From assembly GCA_902559985.1 (NCBI GenBank), contig CACEJY010000007.1:1-58466 (forward strand): 58,466 bases of DNA. The letters are read 5' to 3'. Below, piece after piece: positions 1 through 8,704 of this stretch (its first letter is position 1; each line of letters opens with the position of its first letter). A model generated the notes under the pieces. That model ran no database searches, was not told the origin of the DNA, and saw only the letters and a program-made list of their open reading frames with translations. Origin of the DNA: an uncultured SAR116 cluster alpha proteobacterium. GTDB lineage: Bacteria; Pseudomonadota; Alphaproteobacteria; Puniceispirillales; Puniceispirillaceae. Position numbers and translations under genes: made by a program.

Positions 1-273
1 ACACTACAGCTCATAAATCCGAAAGCTTACGCGGTTCACATAACTCTTTTTAGTGGCTTTGCTTTCTACCCCAGCAGCTTTCTCGTTGAGGTGACACTGA
101 AACTTTTTATAGCGAACGTAATTTGGATTTTGCTTCACTTCTTTTGGCTTTATGCGGGTGTTATGGTCAATCAATTGGATCTGCCTGAACGAACTCAAAG
201 GGTTATAAACTTTATAATGGCTGTCTGTTTGTTGGTGGTGGTAGGCCTTTCTATCTGGTCAATGCTAAGCTAA
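1..273 (+). CDS. LysE family translocator, C-terminal fragment (5' end outside window)
   Basis: The reading frame is open from base 1 and ends at the TAA at 271-273, so the gene enters from the left edge and only its last 90 residues are present. The fragment opens with LQLINPKAYA, which matches the conserved Q-x-x-NPKA segment of LysE/RhtB amino-acid exporters. Two hydrophobic stretches follow, as expected for the last membrane helices of that family. An internal GTG at 91 could be mistaken for the start of a 60-residue protein, but the family motif lies upstream of it. The substrate cannot be told from this part. It is convergent with the next gene. Confidence 0.75.
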   Translation, partial: TLQLINPKAYAVHITLFSGFAFYPSSFLVEVTLKLFIANVIWILLHFFWLYAGVMVNQLDLPERTQRVINFIMAVCLLVVVGLSIWSMLS

Positions 274-471
274 GCTCAGCTTTTAACCATTTTAGCAATT
301 CAATTTCGATGAAACAGAAGGATGTAATTCAGACGACGCCTTGTTTTAACAATTATATCTACCACCGTAATGATATGCCTGTTAGCTGTCCTGACCGTGG
401 TATGAAAGTGTGCTTGCGGTATATTTGACGGGTCTCTTCACAGTGTTTTTTCTTTATGACCTCGTGCTGGG

Positions 472-1566
472 TCAACTTAAGGACTCTGGCCAAAACTCCC
501 CATGTTGTAAAACCCTAAAGCGATTTTTTGAGATCTCTGCACTCTCCAGCGCTCTATTCAAACGATGGAGCGGCTCATCCATTTTTTCGAGGGTTAACTT
601 GAACGTTCCCCAGTGTATGGCAATCGCGCGCTTGGCTCCTAAATCGTTAAAAACCATAACTGCTTCCTCAGGATTAATGTGTGCAGACTTCATAAATTCC
701 CGCGGTTCATAGGCCCCAATCGGAATTGCGGCCAAGTCTGGATTTCCAAGTCTATTGGAGACCTCTTTGAAGTCATTAGAATATCCAGTGTCACCGGCAA
801 AATAAAATGAAAAACCTTCCCATTGTGTCATCCAGCCGGCCCACAAAGTTTTGTTTCGATCGAAAGCAGAACGCTTGGACCAATGTTGTACTGGTGTCGG
901 TTGAAAGGTGGCACTTTTAATTTTAATGGATTGCCACCAATCGAGTTCTGTTACGTCATTTGCGCCCCAGTCTAACAGTAGTTTTTTTAGCCCAAGAGGA
1001 ACTAAAAATCTTACTTCAGGTTGATATATAGCGATTTCTCTGATGCTTTGTTCATCCAGGTGATCATAATGGTTATGGCTGATAATAATTACATCAAGCC
1101 GAGGTAATTCAGGTATTGTAAATGGTACGGATGTGATGCGTTTTGGGCCCATGAATGAAAATGGTGAAGCATAGTTTGAAAAATGCGGATCAGTCAGAAT
1201 AGTTAAATTTGAGTGGTTTATCATTATGCTGGCATGACCAACCCACAAAACGTTTTCATTAAAGTTTTGCAGTTCATTAATTCTGCTTTTGAGGACTGGA
1301 AAACCAGTGATTTCCCATTTATCATCTGGCCGACCGAAATATTCTCCAAAAAAATCAAAAAGGTCGCCAAAGCTCTTGTCATGCCGGTCACCAGCAGGGT
1401 GCTGAAATCGCTTTGTTGATTTGTTAAAATTTGGCGAGTCAGACAGCTTATTTACCCTATTTTCGTGCTGCATTGATGATAGGCCAACAGCTTTTGTACA
1501 AGCTGAGAAAGGCAAATATAATAGTGATGAAATAGATTTGATTAAGAAATTACGTCTATTGAACAT
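472..1566 (-). CDS. Secreted metallo-beta-lactamase-fold hydrolase, NAPE-PLD-like
   Basis: This 364-residue protein carries the metal-binding motif HNHYDH at about residues 164-169. Before it come WVGHAS and LTDPHFS, and after it AGDTGY and an IHWGTF segment. This order is typical of the N-acyl-phosphatidylethanolamine phospholipase D-like branch of the metallo-beta-lactamase superfamily. The N-terminus has a twin-arginine stretch (RRNFLIK, residues 4-10), a hydrophobic core and a Cys at 23 (LPFSAC). This suggests Tat export and perhaps lipidation, although Phe at -3 is unusual for a lipobox. The family cleaves phosphodiester or lactone bonds; the substrate here is unknown. It lies 117 bases downstream of the TRAP permease on the same strand and could be co-transcribed. 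Confidence 0.8.
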   Translation of the reverse strand: MFNRRNFLIKSISSLLYLPFSACTKAVGLSSMQHENRVNKLSDSPNFNKSTKRFQHPAGDRHDKSFGDLFDFFGEYFGRPDDKWEITGFPVLKSRINELQNFNENVLWVGHASIMINHSNLTILTDPHFSNYASPFSFMGPKRITSVPFTIPELPRLDVIIISHNHYDHLDEQSIREIAIYQPEVRFLVPLGLKKLLLDWGANDVTELDWWQSIKIKSATFQPTPVQHWSKRSAFDRNKTLWAGWMTQWEGFSFYFAGDTGYSNDFKEVSNRLGNPDLAAIPIGAYEPREFMKSAHINPEEAVMVFNDLGAKRAIAIHWGTFKLTLEKMDEPLHRLNRALESAEISKNRFRVLQHGEFWPESLS

Positions 1567-1683
1567 TTTTTACCTAAAATATTTTTGTGATCAATATCGA
1601 ACACATCTCTATCAACCAGGCTATGACATGTCATGCTAGCCAGTCATTCCAAAGTGCAGTTGGGTATCGAACAGCCAATGTTA

Positions 1684-4338
1684 TTATGTCAACATAGACC
1701 GATTGCGCTGCCAAGCCGTAAATTGCAACAAAAGTACCGGCAGCGCTAAAACCATGCCTACGGCACCTGACTCCATGCCGGGTGCCACGACCAGGATTGA
1801 GGCTAAACCTAACAACCAGCGATGCCATGGCCGCATTTCTGCAACGAAATAGCCAGTGAGCGCCGCACCCAACATAACAACACCTAAAGCGCAACCGCCA
1901 GTGGCGATGAAAAACTCTTCCCAAGTGAAACCATCTAATACCAGCAGCATTGACGGCGCGTACATGAACACGAACGGCACGAGAGCTTTAGCTGCACCAA
2001 GCCTGAAAGCGGTATTTCCGGTCTGCATCAGATTCGCCTGCGCGATAGTGGCACCAGCGTACGCTGCCAATGCCACTGGAGGTGTAATATCTGCCAAAAC
2101 GCCATAATAAAAGACAAAGAAGTGCGTTTGCATCGCGTCAACACCGAGTACGGCCAAGGCTGGGGTCGCCATCGTAGCCAAAACGAGATAGGTCGCTGTG
2201 GTTGGTAGTCCTGCTCCCATTACAATACAAGAAGCAGCAACCAGCACTAATGTCATGAACAAAGTCGCAGATTGCACCGTAAGCAGGCCAGTTGGGTCGA
2301 TTGCACTCAACAAAGTACCAAAATCTAATGCGAACGCATTGACCATGGCCGCAATATTAAACGGTGTGCCTGTAACAGTCAGAACACCAATAATGATTCC
2401 AACGGTTGCGGCGGCGGCTCCCACCGAAAGCGCGTATTTACCACCCATTTGAAAAGCGTCAATAAAACCGCGTAAGTTGATTGCATCGCACCCGATATAT
2501 TTTACAACTTTCTCTTCATTCATGTTCAACTGGGTGCGAGCAGCCCACCCAACAAATGACTTGGCAAAGCCCATTACCAAGGCCGCGCTGATTGCCCAGA
2601 ATGCCGCCCAATAGGGTGTAGATCCGGAGAAAATCATGTAGATTATGCTGAGAAACGGGATGATGGTCAGCCAACGCCGGGAAAGCGCTTGCCTGAGCTT
2701 TGGAATCTCTTCATCCCGAAGACCCCGAAGCCCAAGCCGCTTGGCCTCAAAATGGACCATAGTCAAGACACCCAGAAAATGCATGGTTGCCGGGATGATT
2801 GCCGCTAGAATGACGTTTTTAAGGGGGATTTCCAGGAATTCAACCATCAAGAACGCGGCTGAGCCCATAATTGGTGGTGTAATCTGCCCGCCAGTGGATG
2901 CGGCAGCCTCCACTGCACCAGCAAAGTGCGGTTTATAACCGATGCGCTTCATTGTCGGGATGGTCAGTGAGCCAGTCATCACAGTATTTGCAATTGAAGA
3001 TCCGGAAATCATACCCATCATGCCCGATGCCAGAACACTAACCTTCGCCGGCCCCCCCGCAAAACGACCCGCTACACAATGCGCAATATCGATGAAAAGC
3101 TGGCCCAACCCGACCCGGATCGCAACCATGCCAAACAGAACAAAATGGAATACATATGTGGCGACCACGAAAACGGGGCGACCGTTTATCCCCTCTCCTT
3201 TCAAATACAGGTGGTCCATTAGTGCTGGCCAACTTGTACCTGGATTAACCAAGGGATACTGAAAATAAATGCCAAATAGCGCGTACATGACGAACAAGTT
3301 GGTAATAATAGGTAATGATATTCCTGAGGTTCGTCTCGCCGCTTCAACAACAATTAACACCAGTGCTGTACCCATCATTATATCAATGAAGTGTGGATCA
3401 CCAATCCGGAAGTTGAGCTCAAATAGGATATCTCCCATTCCCTCGTATGTCACAGCCACGTATAAGGACGAAATACCGATCAGCACAAACAAAAACCAAT
3501 CATAAAAAGGAACACCACCATGGCGTGATGCATCGTGGGCTTTGGCCTCAGCGCTTGTTCGGTGGATAACTCCGCGGATTAACGGTTCCACCGAAATTAG
3601 AAGTGATAAAAAGCTGACCGCCGTGATCAGTTTAAGGCCGTTGTTATCGATCCCCCAGGTTAAATCACCGATACCGCCACCGAAGTAGTAACCAACGGCG
3701 AGAAAAATCATGATTACGACGGGCATACGCCGCCGCGCTTCGATGGCCATGGCCAACATCATCACCGCCGCACCAATCCGTATTGCGGGCGGCGCACCAT
3801 TTTTACCCCACAGATTTTCATCGATAAGACCAGTGACAACACCGGCCATATGCAAGGCAAACAATGCTAACATGGCGACAAGCACATGATCAGTTGTAGC
3901 TCTTTCAGGAATGTCACGCGACGCGCAAAAACGACGCGAGAAATGCACTATAAGAATAAAGTAACTGAACAGCACCATCGCTGGAAGGGTGCCCATCATG
4001 CCGTATACAAAAAGCGTTGGGACCCCAATTTTGACGAGATCCGGCCAACGAATTGAAAGACTTGCAGTCGGCGCGATTTGGCCAATACCATCAACGCCAC
4101 GATGCGGTGTGTAAACTAGATAAATTAGCCCCAGCACAAACGCCAGGTGAAAGCCTACATGCCAGTGGTGCGTCAACACACCAAAACCGGCAGTGTAATA
4201 ATGAAATAATGAAAGTAAAAACAGTAGGCCTACGACCATCCACTTAGCTAAGGCATAAGTGCTGCGAAATTGCATTTCCGGATCGTAACGTTCTTCAAGC
4301 TCCTCGGCTTTTTTATAATCAATAGCAGACTCTGCCAT
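1684..4338 (-). CDS. TRAP transporter permease, fused 4TM/12TM type (TAXI class)
   Basis: This very hydrophobic protein of 884 residues spans the whole fused DctQ-DctM type of TRAP permease. The N-terminal helices correspond to the small subunit. The long central part contains ASTGGQITPPIMGSAAF and MGAGLPTTATYLV, glycine/proline-rich motifs typical of the large subunit. The extra C-terminal hydrophobic tail resembles the DUF3394 extension seen in some fused permeases. It sits directly after a TAXI solute-binding protein, its expected partner, so the pair should form a sodium-driven importer in the inner membrane. The substrate is not visible in the sequence. A hairpin between the two genes may lower permease expression relative to the binding protein. 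Confidence 0.9.
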   Translation of the reverse strand: MAESAIDYKKAEELEERYDPEMQFRSTYALAKWMVVGLLFLLSLFHYYTAGFGVLTHHWHVGFHLAFVLGLIYLVYTPHRGVDGIGQIAPTASLSIRWPDLVKIGVPTLFVYGMMGTLPAMVLFSYFILIVHFSRRFCASRDIPERATTDHVLVAMLALFALHMAGVVTGLIDENLWGKNGAPPAIRIGAAVMMLAMAIEARRRMPVVIMIFLAVGYYFGGGIGDLTWGIDNNGLKLITAVSFLSLLISVEPLIRGVIHRTSAEAKAHDASRHGGVPFYDWFLFVLIGISSLYVAVTYEGMGDILFELNFRIGDPHFIDIMMGTALVLIVVEAARRTSGISLPIITNLFVMYALFGIYFQYPLVNPGTSWPALMDHLYLKGEGINGRPVFVVATYVFHFVLFGMVAIRVGLGQLFIDIAHCVAGRFAGGPAKVSVLASGMMGMISGSSIANTVMTGSLTIPTMKRIGYKPHFAGAVEAAASTGGQITPPIMGSAAFLMVEFLEIPLKNVILAAIIPATMHFLGVLTMVHFEAKRLGLRGLRDEEIPKLRQALSRRWLTIIPFLSIIYMIFSGSTPYWAAFWAISAALVMGFAKSFVGWAARTQLNMNEEKVVKYIGCDAINLRGFIDAFQMGGKYALSVGAAAATVGIIIGVLTVTGTPFNIAAMVNAFALDFGTLLSAIDPTGLLTVQSATLFMTLVLVAASCIVMGAGLPTTATYLVLATMATPALAVLGVDAMQTHFFVFYYGVLADITPPVALAAYAGATIAQANLMQTGNTAFRLGAAKALVPFVFMYAPSMLLVLDGFTWEEFFIATGGCALGVVMLGAALTGYFVAEMRPWHRWLLGLASILVVAPGMESGAVGMVLALPVLLLQFTAWQRNRSMLT

Positions 4339-4410
4339 AACCGATTGCCTTCCTCGTGGCGCATGTAATCATAAGTGGCACATGTAATCATAATCAAAAA
4401 ATTGTGAATT

Positions 4411-4439
4411 AAAAACTGGAGACGCTTTTGCGCCTCCAG
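4411..4439 (-). terminator. Hairpin with T-run between TAXI binding protein and permease
   Basis: Bases 4416-4439 read CTGGAG-ACGC-TTTT-GCGC-CTCCAG, a near-perfect stem with a four-base loop. On the minus strand it is followed by five T residues (4415-4411). That is a rho-independent terminator shape just after the binding-protein stop codon. Because the permease follows on the same strand, it more likely acts as an attenuator or mRNA-stabilising hairpin that leaves more binding protein than permease. Confidence 0.7.
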
Positions 4440-4459
4440 CATGTTTGTTTATTCGGTGA

Positions 4460-5473
4460 TTATCTTGCGCCAACTTCCTTGTAGAATCGTTCTGCACCCT
4501 TACAAAGTGGGATTGGCACGCCATCAAAGGCTGTGTCTAGGGTCATCGTTTTTCCCTTGGCATGACCATTTGCAAGGACCTTGGCAGCTTTCTTATTGCC
4601 AAAAAGCCCCTTCACGACACCATATTGTACATCTTCAGGGATGTTGTTGCGTGACACCCACAGTGCACCTACTGCAACTGTCTCAACATCACTATCGTTA
4701 CCTTTGTATGTGCCACCTGGAATTACCGCCTTGGAGTAGAACGGCGCTTTTTTGATAAGCGCATCGCGCGCTGCACCAGCTACTGTCACGACTTCAGCAC
4801 CTTGGGTCGAGGCCATCTCTACGATTGAAGCATTAGGGTAACCAGTGACAGTAATGAAGGCGTCTAAGTGATTGTCTCGGATCATGTCGGCACCAGTTTT
4901 TGACTTTACATACTCAGCCTTAAAATCCTTCTTCTCATCTAGACCATAGGCTTCAACGACAAGACGTGCGCCAACCAATGCTCCCGATCCTGGAAGCCCC
5001 ATAGCAACACTCTTACCCTTTAGATCACTTACTGACTTGATATTTCGGCCTTTACCAGCAATTACGTGAACATGTTCTGGATACAGGCTGGCAAGTACGC
5101 AAAGCTTCTTTATCGGCTCTTTTCCTTTGAACGGACCAGTGCCTGTATAGGCCCAGTAAGTGACGTCTGACTGCGCGAATCCCGACTCAACCTGGTCTGA
5201 TTTGATTGAATTAACATTAGCCACGGAACCATGCGCTGATTGCGCAATGGCGACTAAACCTTCCATGCCACAGTTGCCGCCTTTGGCACATGTTCGCGCG
5301 CCAGGTGGGTTCGAAATCACTTGAGCCAAAAGTCCGGCCATAGGGTAATAAGTTCCACCCGCACTGCCTGATGCGATGCGGAAAAACGTCATATCTTGCG
5401 CCAATACTGGGGAACCAGCAGTTAAGATCGCCGCTCCGAGAGCCGCAGCAAGAAGTGTTTTTTTCGATTTCAT
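4460..5473 (-). CDS. TAXI family TRAP transporter solute-binding protein
   Basis: This 337-residue protein starts with a clear Sec signal peptide (KSKK, hydrophobic core, then VLAQ at about residue 26) and is therefore periplasmic. The mature N-terminus has FFRIASGSAGGTYYPMAGLL, the hallmark of the TAXI (TRAP-associated extracytoplasmic immunogenic) family. A GSVANVNS segment and a GLPGSGALVGA segment follow. It captures a small solute, usually an organic acid or amino acid, and hands it to the fused permease encoded downstream. The start has a good upstream ribosome site (GGAG in the 5474-5490 leader). A weak five-base-pair hairpin with T residues lies at 5494-5513, between the rhodanese gene and this one. 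Confidence 0.9.
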   Translation of the reverse strand: MKSKKTLLAAALGAAILTAGSPVLAQDMTFFRIASGSAGGTYYPMAGLLAQVISNPPGARTCAKGGNCGMEGLVAIAQSAHGSVANVNSIKSDQVESGFAQSDVTYWAYTGTGPFKGKEPIKKLCVLASLYPEHVHVIAGKGRNIKSVSDLKGKSVAMGLPGSGALVGARLVVEAYGLDEKKDFKAEYVKSKTGADMIRDNHLDAFITVTGYPNASIVEMASTQGAEVVTVAGAARDALIKKAPFYSKAVIPGGTYKGNDSDVETVAVGALWVSRNNIPEDVQYGVVKGLFGNKKAAKVLANGHAKGKTMTLDTAFDGVPIPLCKGAERFYKEVGAR

Positions 5474-5620
5474 TGAAGTCTCCTTCCATATGTAAAAATG
5501 CTGATTTTTCAGCGGGTGATATTAACTATTGGATACCCTGATTTTTTGGGGCTTTTATAAACTGTCCTCATTCTTGGTATAGGTTCTTTTCGTATTTGTC
5601 AAAACTCTGAAATTTCTGAT

Positions 5621-7207
5621 CTACAGGGTCGAATTTGACTGCGGCGGCTGTAAAATGCCACGTTCTTGATCGTCTAGTTGAGCCAACAAACCGGTCTCCC
5701 ATTCAAGATAGCGCCGGGCCGCATCCATATTGCCGTCATGGCGATCATGAACAAAGAAAAGAAAATCTATGCACTCCTGATCTGTTGGGCAGTCCGGGGT
5801 TTGTTCGATTTCAAACCCAGCCCTACTCCAAATCTCAGGCGAGCCCTCAAACCAAAACATATTGGTAAAACCTAATTCTAAGAAATCGTTCACAACACCA
5901 AGGATCAGTGATTTTTCCTGACCGGTGACAATGATCGTATCGTTGAGGCGGCAATCCAATTTTGTTACTCGTGAACGGGTTATCCAGATCGATTCGCGTG
6001 CATGCCCGCTGCGGTAATCTTGACTGCGGGAAGCATCGACTAAAATTGCTCCATTAGAAACTCTCCCAAACGCACCCTCAGGAGAAACCAATGGCGCATC
6101 GATGACTGTATTTGCGACTGTGTAATTGATTTTTGATGTCAGTGTCTGAGACACGTCTTCCTCAAGAATGCTAACATCATGTCCCATGCCACGGAGCCAC
6201 ATGGCTGTTGTAGCAGCGCGCAATCCGGTATCATCACATAAGATAATTCGAGCATTACGGACAGCCAAATATTGATCTGTTGCTTGCACCAACTGTCCCC
6301 CCGGGGCGTGTTGGGCGCCCGGCCAATGACCAGCCAAGAATTCTTCTTCAGTTCGCACATCAAAAATGTAAGTCGTCCGCTTGGGATCTTTTTCCCATGT
6401 TTTTAGTGTTTCTGAGGAAATTTGTGGCAGTGCCAATCTTGTGATCAGATTTTTGGCGGTTTTAGCCGCTTGGACACGAGCTTTAGAATCGATTAATGGT
6501 AAAGGTTTTGAGTGTATGCCATGGTCTAAAGTAAAGCCGCCTAAGGCCCAACCTTGGGTCCCGTTACGGAGCGCCAGAATTGGATTTGAGAATCCGCATT
6601 GGCGTAATGTTTCGGCACCGATAATTGAACGAGTGCGCCCTGCACAGTTTATGACTAAAGTGGTTTGTGGATCTATTGCGAGTGCGGGAATTCGATATGC
6701 TAATTCTGCATTGGGGCAGGAGCGCGCTGAAGGAATTGACATCTTAAAATATTCATGTTTCGGACGTCCATCTAACACTACCGTGGGTTCTTCCAGCTCC
6801 AATCTACGCTGCAATTCATCTGCGGAAAGTGACGGGGTCATGCACTCATGTTCCACTAGTTCACCAAACGTCTTTGACGGAACATTGACTCCCTTGAATA
6901 GTGTGTAACCGGCTGCCGCCCAACCTGGCGCGCCACCCTCTAAAACCATGACATTGGTATATCCAAGTTTCTCAAGTGCACGGACGGCTCTCTCACTGAC
7001 GCCATCACCGTCGTCCATTACGACAACGGGTACATCTTTCCTTGGCACAAGAAGTGGCGCTTCAGCTTCAATGGTGCTGTAACCGACATGTACCGAAAAG
7101 AACGGATGTCCTTCGCCGTATTGCCCGTGTTCGCGCACGTCGAGAAAGGCAACTTCTGCTTCTTCCGTGAGCATCGGCTTCAACTTTTTTGGCGATATTG
7201 AGTTCAT
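5621..7207 (-). CDS. Four-domain rhodanese-like sulfurtransferase
   Basis: The 528 residues contain four consecutive rhodanese-like modules, near 5-105, 120-230, 255-355 and 365-470. The active-site loop position differs in each. Module 1 has Asp (about residue 65, MDDGDG). Module 2 has Cys188 in CAGRTR. Module 3 has Cys324 in CDDTGLR. Module 4 has Thr428. Only modules 2 and 3 can therefore carry a persulfide. A conserved-looking C-terminal tail (FVHDRHDGN around 485-493) follows. Rhodaneses move sulfane sulfur between donors and thiol or cyanide acceptors. The gene lies between an aspartate-type aminotransferase and a TAXI transporter, which suggests use of an imported sulfur amino acid or related compound; that role is inferred. 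Confidence 0.8.
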   Translation of the reverse strand: MNSISPKKLKPMLTEEAEVAFLDVREHGQYGEGHPFFSVHVGYSTIEAEAPLLVPRKDVPVVVMDDGDGVSERAVRALEKLGYTNVMVLEGGAPGWAAAGYTLFKGVNVPSKTFGELVEHECMTPSLSADELQRRLELEEPTVVLDGRPKHEYFKMSIPSARSCPNAELAYRIPALAIDPQTTLVINCAGRTRSIIGAETLRQCGFSNPILALRNGTQGWALGGFTLDHGIHSKPLPLIDSKARVQAAKTAKNLITRLALPQISSETLKTWEKDPKRTTYIFDVRTEEEFLAGHWPGAQHAPGGQLVQATDQYLAVRNARIILCDDTGLRAATTAMWLRGMGHDVSILEEDVSQTLTSKINYTVANTVIDAPLVSPEGAFGRVSNGAILVDASRSQDYRSGHARESIWITRSRVTKLDCRLNDTIIVTGQEKSLILGVVNDFLELGFTNMFWFEGSPEIWSRAGFEIEQTPDCPTDQECIDFLFFVHDRHDGNMDAARRYLEWETGLLAQLDDQERGILQPPQSNSTL

Positions 7208-7324
7208 TCAAGCACGTTCCTTACCATGGTTACATTCGCTGGACACTCATATGAAAATATGAGGGTGATTTCCCAGAAATTCTGCGCACTGTCATTGACA
7301 AGGCACTTTAAGAATAAATTGCTT

Positions 7325-8524
7325 CTAGCTGAGCGCAGCGCAGGCTTCCTGGATTTTATCGCCGCCACGGATGAGGTCAGCTTCTGGCGCAACGAAGCTA
7401 GCCCGGAAAAAGGGCGATAATCCATATGCGTTGCCTTGCACTACAGCAACACCGACCGAATTGAGGAGATACATCGTAAAATCTTCGTCTGTTTCGATTA
7501 TTTTGCCATTTGGAGCCTTCCGGCCGATATTACCAGCACACGAGCAGAAAATATACATTGCACCTCCAGGCAGGTCACACTTAAGACCCTTGGATTTATT
7601 CAACTTGTCAAAAAGAATGTCCCGGCGTAGCTGCAGGTTTGCAGTCCGCTCCACCAAGAATTCTTGCGGGCCTGTTAACGCAGCGACCGCGGCAGCTTGA
7701 CTAACAGCAGAAGAGCCGGATGTGCTCTGCGACTGCATTTTCGACATGTTGGCAATTATATCTTTGGGACCACCCGCAAAACCGACACGCCACCCCGTCA
7801 TCGAATAACCTTTTGAGACGCCATTACACGTAACCGTTCGGTTGTAGAGAGCGGGCTCCACTCTTGCCAAAGTGTTGAACGAACGACCGTCGTAGATGAG
7901 GTGTTCGTATACATCATCGGTTAGGATGTAAACATGTGGGTGCGCCACCAGAACTTCGGCAAGCGCCCGCAATTCATCCAGCGAGTATGTTGCGCCCGTT
8001 GGGTTGCTTGGTGAGCTAAATATTAGCCATTTAGTGTTGACAGTAATCGCTTCTGCAAGCTGCTCCGGACGCATCTTGAATTGGTTGTTCTGGCTGCAAT
8101 TGACAATGGTAGGCCTTCCCCCTGCCAATTGCACCATATCTGGGTAAGAAGCCCAGTAGGGTGCTGGAATAATGATCTCGTCTCCTTTGGAGACGGTTGC
8201 CATGAGGCAATTGAAAAGAATTTGTTTGGTGCCGGACCCAACCGCGATTTGATCTAACTCATAATCAAGATTGTTGTCTCGTTTAAATTTAAACTGTGCG
8301 GCTTGGCGCATCTCTGGCAGACCATTAATTGGCGTATAGCGGATTTCGTTTGCGTCCATGCATGCGATGGCGGCCGCCTTGGCATTATCCGGTGTCGGAA
8401 AGTCTGGTTCGCCCGCGGTGAGTTTGACAATATCATGGCCGTTCGCGACCATATCTCGGACGCGTGCTGAGGCAATTTGGCTCGGTGAGGCTTTAAACCG
8501 ACTCATGCGCGGAGCGAATTTCAT
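7325..8524 (-). CDS. Pyridoxal-phosphate aminotransferase, aspartate aminotransferase type
   Basis: This 399-residue fold-type I aminotransferase starts MKFAPRMSRFKASPS, as alphaproteobacterial aspartate aminotransferases (AspC/AatA) do. Visible motifs are GEPDF near residue 39, SPSNPTGATY at 171-180 (substrate and cofactor contact), the TDDVYEH loop, and Lys238 in NGVSKGYSMTGWR, the Schiff-base lysine. Family members exchange amino groups between aspartate or glutamate and 2-oxo acids, and some also act on cysteine, cysteine sulfinate or prephenate. It is the first gene of the minus-strand block that continues with the rhodanese protein and the TAXI transporter. The exact substrate cannot be fixed from sequence. 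Confidence 0.88.
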   Translation of the reverse strand: MKFAPRMSRFKASPSQIASARVRDMVANGHDIVKLTAGEPDFPTPDNAKAAAIACMDANEIRYTPINGLPEMRQAAQFKFKRDNNLDYELDQIAVGSGTKQILFNCLMATVSKGDEIIIPAPYWASYPDMVQLAGGRPTIVNCSQNNQFKMRPEQLAEAITVNTKWLIFSSPSNPTGATYSLDELRALAEVLVAHPHVYILTDDVYEHLIYDGRSFNTLARVEPALYNRTVTCNGVSKGYSMTGWRVGFAGGPKDIIANMSKMQSQSTSGSSAVSQAAAVAALTGPQEFLVERTANLQLRRDILFDKLNKSKGLKCDLPGGAMYIFCSCAGNIGRKAPNGKIIETDEDFTMYLLNSVGVAVVQGNAYGLSPFFRASFVAPEADLIRGGDKIQEACAALS

Positions 8525-8704
8525 GACAAGACTTCTCCCAATAGTGTTACTGTTGATAGGTTACGTATTGATGAATCACTGTCAACAGGGCTGAACTACA
8601 AACGAAACTGTGTATCAAACTGTGGTCCAAAATAGCTCCTAATTGTTCGACCGAAGTGGCATTTGTTAAAATGATTTCTCTAGCAGCAGTCAACAGAACT
8701 GGAA

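Noticed and set aside
91-273. Stand-alone 60-residue membrane protein starting at GTG 91
   Set aside because: The frame is open upstream to base 1 and the LysE-family NPKA motif precedes the GTG, so it is the tail of a larger gene.
1631-1924. 97-codon minus-strand frame over the end of the TRAP permease gene
   Set aside because: It is Arg/Cys-rich without family motifs and overlaps a well-supported permease in another frame, so it is a shadow frame.
5494-5513. Hairpin GCTGA/TCAGC with T residues between the rhodanese and TAXI genes
   Set aside because: The stem is only five base pairs and the space to the next start is too short for a separate promoter. It is too weak to call a terminator.
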